A stretch of 64,000 bases of DNA. It comes from Janthinobacterium fluminis (GTDB lineage Bacteria; Pseudomonadota; Gammaproteobacteria; Burkholderiales; Burkholderiaceae_D). Each line of letters starts with the position of its first letter. Position 1 is the stretch's first letter. The stretch covers positions 62,001-126,000 of the forward strand of contig NZ_JAQQXR010000005.1 in the NCBI RefSeq assembly GCF_028595325.1, written 5' to 3'. Positions 60,442 through 64,000 of this stretch are shown piece after piece. A model generated the notes under the pieces. The model was not told where the DNA came from. It saw only the letters and a program-made list of their open reading frames with translations, and ran no database searches. Made by a program: the position numbers and the translations under genes.

Positions 60442-61643
60442 AGCATAGTCCCGAACTGATCCTGGTGCTGAACTGCGGCTCGTCGAGCATCAAATTCGCG
60501 CTGTTCGACGCCGGCGTCGAGCCGCTGCCGCGCCAGGCCGAATGGAGCGGCAAAGTGACCGGCATCGGCGGCCCGCATCCGGCCTACCGCGACAGCGCCG
60601 GCGCCGGCGAAGACCTGGCGCTGGACCGGCAGCAGCCCTACCACGCGGCGCTGGAGCGCATCCGCGAACACGTCGTCAGGCGCCTGGAGGGGCGCGGCCT
60701 GCGCGCCGTGGCCCACCGCGTCGTCCACGGCGGCAGCAAATATTCGGCGCCGACCCGCGTCGACGCCGCCGTGCTGGCCGACCTGAAAAGCTTCATTCCG
60801 CTGGCGCCCCTGCACCAGCCGTTCGCGCTGGAGGCGATCGAAGTGCTGCTGACGGAACTGCCGGAGCTGCCGCAGGTGGCTTGCTTCGACACCGCCTTCC
60901 ACCACACGGTGCCGCAGGTCGAGCAGATGCTGGCGCTGCCCTACGCGGCGTGGCAGCGCGGCCTGCGCCGCTACGGCTTCCACGGCCTGTCGTATGAATA
61001 CATGGCGACGGTGCTGGAGGAGCGCTTCGGCGCGGCCGCGCGCGGCCGGGTGATCGTCGCCCACCTGGGCAGCGGCGCCAGCCTGTGCGCGCTGCAGGAC
61101 TTGCGCAGCGTCGCCACGACGATGGGCTTCTCGGCGCTGGACGGGCTGATGATGGGCACGCGCTGCGGCGCGCTCGACCCCGGCGCCGTGCTGTACATGA
61201 TGGAAATCGAAAAGCTGACGCTGCAGCAGGTCGGCCACGTGCTGTACCACGAATCGGGCCTGCTGGGCGTCTCCGGCGTGTCGGCCGACCCGCCGGTGCT
61301 GCTGGCGCAGGAGGACCGCGACGACGCCACCGGCGAGCGCGTGCGCGCGGCGCTGGCGCTGTACGTGCGCCGCATCGTGCGCGAGATCGGCGCGCTGACG
61401 GCGGTGCTGGGCGGCCTCGACCTGCTGGTGTTCACGGCCGGCGTGGGCGAGCACAGCGCCGAGCTGCGGCGGCGCATCTGCGCCGGCCTCGGCTTCCTCG
61501 GGCCGGTGCTGGACGAGGCGGCCAATGCGCGCCACGGTCCGCTGATTTCGGCGCCGGAGAGCCGTATCCAGGTCGGCGTCGAAGCGACCAACGAGGAGTG
61601 GGTGGCGGCGCGCCTGGCGGCTGCCGCGGTGCCGCCGGCCTGA
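60438..61643 (+). CDS. ackA: Acetate/propionate-family kinase
   Basis: Acyl kinase of 401 residues that makes ATP from acyl-phosphate. The signatures LVLNCGSSSIKFALFD (N-terminal) and the catalytic blocks VAHRVVHGGSKY, ACFDTAFHHTVP, HLGSGASLCA and GLMMGTRCGALDPG are complete. Its ATG overlaps the preceding stop (ATGA). Together with the transferase it would give substrate-level ATP when respiration is limited, which agrees with the FNR box at the cluster front. Acetate, propionate or butyrate could be the substrate. Confidence 0.93.
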   Translation: MKHSPELILVLNCGSSSIKFALFDAGVEPLPRQAEWSGKVTGIGGPHPAYRDSAGAGEDLALDRQQPYHAALERIREHVVRRLEGRGLRAVAHRVVHGGSKYSAPTRVDAAVLADLKSFIPLAPLHQPFALEAIEVLLTELPELPQVACFDTAFHHTVPQVEQMLALPYAAWQRGLRRYGFHGLSYEYMATVLEERFGAAARGRVIVAHLGSGASLCALQDLRSVATTMGFSALDGLMMGTRCGALDPGAVLYMMEIEKLTLQQVGHVLYHESGLLGVSGVSADPPVLLAQEDRDDATGERVRAALALYVRRIVREIGALTAVLGGLDLLVFTAGVGEHSAELRRRICAGLGFLGPVLDEAANARHGPLISAPESRIQVGVEATNEEWVAARLAAAAVPPA

Positions 61644-61835
61644 GCCGGCGCCGAGTAAGCCAGACGGGCCGGCCGACAGTGCCGCCCAGCGAGTAAAACC
61701 ATCGGCGATAGCCGGAGCCGGGCCAGGCTCCAGCATTGCGCCGCTGTTTTTTTCGCCGGGCGGCATTTTTTATTGCGTCGCATAAAAATTAACAAATAAT
61801 TACAAATTAAATTAAAAAATAACGATTTAAATTAT
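61644..61835. other. Intergenic stretch with sharp composition change
   Basis: GC-rich to about 61730, with a small GGAGCC/GGCTCC stem near 61715-61733 and T-runs around 61747 and 61766 that may end the acetate-kinase transcript. From 61770 the sequence turns strongly AT-rich (poly-A/T tracts), forming an UP-element-like run before the next promoter. No gene is visible. Confidence 0.5.
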
Positions 61836-61864
61836 TTGACGGACGATTAAATCTGCGATATATT
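61836..61864 (+). promoter_or_regulatory. Near-consensus sigma-70 promoter
   Basis: TTGACG (61836-61841), exactly 17 bases and TATATT (61859-61864) match the consensus in 5 of 6 positions in each box. About 60 bp of A/T-rich sequence precede it. The predicted start near 61871 leaves a leader of about 73 nt before the membrane-protein gene. Confidence 0.75.
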
Positions 61865-61943
61865 TTTGAGTGTTGATTTTTTGGTCATTGTTCCGGAGCT
61901 GCTCCGGTTTTGCCAACTCGATGTCAATACGATTTGATCTGAT

Positions 61944-62321
61944 ATGGGTAAAGTAATTTTAGAGAAATTATTTCTATCCGTATTCTTATTTTTCTCCATT
62001 ACCTTTCTATTATTCTCGCTGGCCCCGGTTTTCCCGGAGGAATTGGCGTTACTGGATAATTTCGCCTCGGTGGGAATCGCGATATTTTATAATGCGCTGA
62101 TATTGCTCGCCGCCGTTTTGCTATGGGGGCGGAAATACGAGAATTTGCGGGAATTGAGAAATTCCGTATTTAAAATCTGCGCCGTGCTATTGTTTTTCTC
62201 CGGGGTGCTGACTTTATTTTTCGTGCCCGAGGATCATGCGCTTGCGGTGCTGATTATTGCTTTTGGGGCGGTGCTATTGGTGCGCTCCAATGCAAGCGGC
62301 AATGCCGACGTCAAGCGCTGA
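61944..62321 (+). CDS. Hypothetical four-helix membrane protein, AT-rich
   Basis: I do not recognise this 125-residue protein. Four hydrophobic segments are visible (LFLSVFLFFSITFLLFSLA; VGIAIFYNALILLAAVLLW; SVFKICAVLLFFSGVLTLFF; LAVLIIAFGAVLLV) with short charged loops, so it is an inner-membrane protein. Codon use is far more A/T-rich than in all neighbours, suggesting recent acquisition or weak codon selection. A strong promoter drives it but the ATG lacks an evident ribosome site. It is convergent with the patatin-like gene, 11 bp apart. Confidence 0.6.
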   Translation: MGKVILEKLFLSVFLFFSITFLLFSLAPVFPEELALLDNFASVGIAIFYNALILLAAVLLWGRKYENLRELRNSVFKICAVLLFFSGVLTLFFVPEDHALAVLIIAFGAVLLVRSNASGNADVKR

Positions 62322-62332
62322 TGCGTGCATGC

Positions 62333-63424
62333 CTATGGCGCGGCACGGTTGTATTTGGTGGCCAGGCGCATGCGCGGCTTTTCCTTGGCCGCGGCCCGGG
62401 CGAAGGCTTCGCGCGCCCGCCCGTAGCCATACTGCCACTGCGCCTCCACATGCGCGACGAAGCGCTGGTAATCGGCCGGCATGACAAGGCGGATGCGGTT
62501 TTCGCGCCAGCACAGCTTTTGCTGCATGCCGCTGGTGCGCAGCACCTGCTCGACGTCCGACGAGTCGATCCACACGTCGGCGCGCTGGCCGTGGATGTGG
62601 CGCAGGCGCTGGTTGCCGTCGATGCCCAGCACGGCCCGCAGCGCCGGAATGGCCGCGTTCTGGCTGAACGGCGCCTTCATCTCGATCACCACCTCGCGCG
62701 CCATGCGCTGCGCCAGTTCAATGGGGAACAGGTCGATCACGCCGCCCATATAGTGTTCGCCGTCGCGCGAGTGGCAGCGGAAGTAATACATGTCCGAAAT
62801 GGAAATGCGCACCGCGTCGCCGATCGGCATGGTGGTGTCGGTGAGCAGGCGCGGCGCGATGGCGTTGTCGCCCCATTCCGGCGTGCTCAGCGGCGAGTGC
62901 ATGCCGGCGAGCAGGGCGGCGCTGCGGGCGTCGCCGAAGACGGTTTCGGCAAACAGCTTGCGCCCGGCGCGGAGCTGGCCGACATCCTCCGGCTCGAAGA
63001 GGATTTTGCCGCCGACGATGGCGACGGCGACACCGCCGTCGCCCCGGCGCGGCGGCAGCGGCAGTTGCGCCGGGATGTCGAAGAAGTAGTCGCCGAACAG
63101 GTCGGGGATCAGCTCGGTGCGGCCTTTTTTGAGGCGGCGCTTCAGGGCTTCGACGAAGGAGCGGCCGATGGCCGCCTTCGGCGTCGATTGCAGGCCGCGG
63201 AGAAAGTCGTACATCGCCGGCGAGCTGACCCAGGCTTTGCGCTGGGCGTCGTCGGGCAGGGCCTGGATGACGGCGGCGGCGATCGAGCCGCCGCAGCTGG
63301 CCAGCAGCAGGTCCGGTGGATTGCCGCTGTCGACGGCGGCGGCGTACATGCCTAGGTAATAGGGGAAGCGGAAACCGCCGCCGGCCATCACCATGCAGCG
63401 CTGGTATGGGTGAAATTCTTTCAT
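62333..63424 (-). CDS. Patatin-like phospholipase-family protein
   Basis: Protein of 363 residues with the patatin arrangement: a Gly-rich oxyanion region MAGGGFRFPYYLGMY and the nucleophile elbow ASCGGSIAAAV (GxSxG variant, Ser in GGS). DLFPIELAQRM and GGVIDL lie where the catalytic Asp-Gly block would be, but the match (GGVID) is imperfect. The ATG at 63424 is where homology begins; open sequence further upstream is unrelated. Lipid acyl hydrolase activity is likely but unproven. Confidence 0.8.
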   Translation of the reverse strand: MKEFHPYQRCMVMAGGGFRFPYYLGMYAAAVDSGNPPDLLLASCGGSIAAAVIQALPDDAQRKAWVSSPAMYDFLRGLQSTPKAAIGRSFVEALKRRLKKGRTELIPDLFGDYFFDIPAQLPLPPRRGDGGVAVAIVGGKILFEPEDVGQLRAGRKLFAETVFGDARSAALLAGMHSPLSTPEWGDNAIAPRLLTDTTMPIGDAVRISISDMYYFRCHSRDGEHYMGGVIDLFPIELAQRMAREVVIEMKAPFSQNAAIPALRAVLGIDGNQRLRHIHGQRADVWIDSSDVEQVLRTSGMQQKLCWRENRIRLVMPADYQRFVAHVEAQWQYGYGRAREAFARAAAKEKPRMRLATKYNRAAP

Positions 63425-63507
63425 GGCCTGACATAATGCACCAATCGCCCGCGCAACGCCAAGGGCGGCGTGCCCCGGCGTCGCCACGCCGGGGGCGGCG
63501 TCGGCCG

Positions 63508-64000
63508 TCAGAAGTTGCTGTGCGCCGTCAGTTGCACGCTGCGCGGCGCGCCCAGCAGCCAGCGCACGCCGCCGCTGCCCGATACCGCATAGTCGCGGTC
63601 GGCCAGGTTTTTCACGGCCAGCGTCAGCGCCAGCGCCGGCGAGGGGGTGTAGGCCAGCGACGCGTCCAGCACGGCGTAGCCGGGCAGGCTGGCCGTGTTG
63701 GCCGTGTTGCTTTGCCGCTTGCCGGTGTAGCGGGCGCCGAGGGCCGCCTGCCACTGCGGCAGGAAACGGTAGGCCGTCCACAGATTGGCGACGCGCTCCG
63801 GCACGCCGGTCGGCGTGTTGCCGCTGCGCGAAACCGGCTTGCCGGCGATGATTTCGTTGAAGCTGTCGTAGCGCGCGCGCAATAGGGCGACGTTGGCGTC
63901 GACGCTCCAGCCGCGCACCGGCTCGGCGGCGAACGCCAGTTCGAGGCCGGTCGAGGACTGTTGGCCGATCTGCAGCGTGACGTTGGCGTTGTCCGGGTCG
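63508..64000 (-). CDS. TonB-dependent receptor, C-terminal part (siderophore type)
   Basis: Only the last 163 residues are in the window; the gene runs off the right edge. The barrel strands TGLELAFAAEPVRGWSVDAN, VANLWTAYRF, GARYTGKRQSNTANTASLPG and NLADRDYAVSGSGG are typical of FhuA/siderophore-type receptors, and the protein ends in Phe. It is on the same strand as the patatin-like gene, 83 bp upstream of it. The ligand is unknown. Confidence 0.88.
   Translation of the reverse strand, partial: DPDNANVTLQIGQQSSTGLELAFAAEPVRGWSVDANVALLRARYDSFNEIIAGKPVSRSGNTPTGVPERVANLWTAYRFLPQWQAALGARYTGKRQSNTANTASLPGYAVLDASLAYTPSPALALTLAVKNLADRDYAVSGSGGVRWLLGAPRSVQLTAHSNF

Overview
The window is about 64 kb of high-GC DNA whose gene content fits a betaproteobacterium of the Oxalobacteraceae (Massilia/Duganella/Janthinobacterium type). 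The basis is a PaaX-controlled phenylacetate cluster, polyhydroxyalkanoate (PHA) genes, TRAP and TonB-dependent transporters, secreted metalloproteases and dense, ordered operons with start/stop overlaps. The genus is an inference from gene content. I see no rRNA, tRNA, CRISPR array, prophage or intact insertion sequence.

Layout. 1-1333: the tail of a TRAP solute receptor and a small periplasmic binding protein. 1301-19363: aerobic phenylacetate catabolism (divergent paaX, then paaABCDE-G-H-I-K-J, an aromatic-acid-type binding protein, paaY, paaZ), followed by a porin, a small PstS-like protein and a chemoreceptor. 19446-20669: an M24 peptidase. 20821-29380: a compact ten-gene pseudopilus secretion operon that mixes type II secretion parts (GspF, GspE, secretin, three pseudopilins) with PilM/N/O/P-like inner-membrane parts. 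29682-32198: an exported M4 metalloprotease, a plausible substrate. 32546-33585: a promoter, a short leader ORF, GC hairpins and an HTH+ACT regulator whose stop codon abuts a 160-bp IS5-like MITE. 33764-37548: TRAP permeases and argH. 37930-38705: a tiny secreted protein and a GNAT acetyltransferase. 38749-45558: a divergent locus (YfcC-type permease and aspartoacylase-like hydrolase against a TonB receptor and exported cyanophycinase) sharing one palindromic operator-like site. 45644-47077: an M64 metallopeptidase. 47223-61643: a perfect FNR/Anr box and matched -10 ahead of a PHA-synthase-like gene, fabI, a four-gene ABC efflux set, a phasin-like protein, a DUF3141 protein with a PhaC-like catalytic triad, a MaoC-Pta fusion and an acetate/propionate kinase. 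61836-64000: an AT-rich membrane-protein gene with a near-consensus promoter, a patatin-like protein and the end of a TonB receptor.

How the genes work together. The left third forms a capture, import, sensing and degradation unit for phenylacetate-type aromatics. The centre exports proteins and may use cyanophycin or Asp/Arg peptides. The right third looks like a low-oxygen carbon-storage and acyl-phosphate energy module. Three intergenic sites carry palindromes built on a GGGG(T/A)CAG core, suggesting one dispersed repeat family. The best candidates for an undescribed system are the FNR-box PHA/Pta/Ack/efflux cluster, the hybrid PilMNOP/T2SS operon and the candidate cyanophycin locus.
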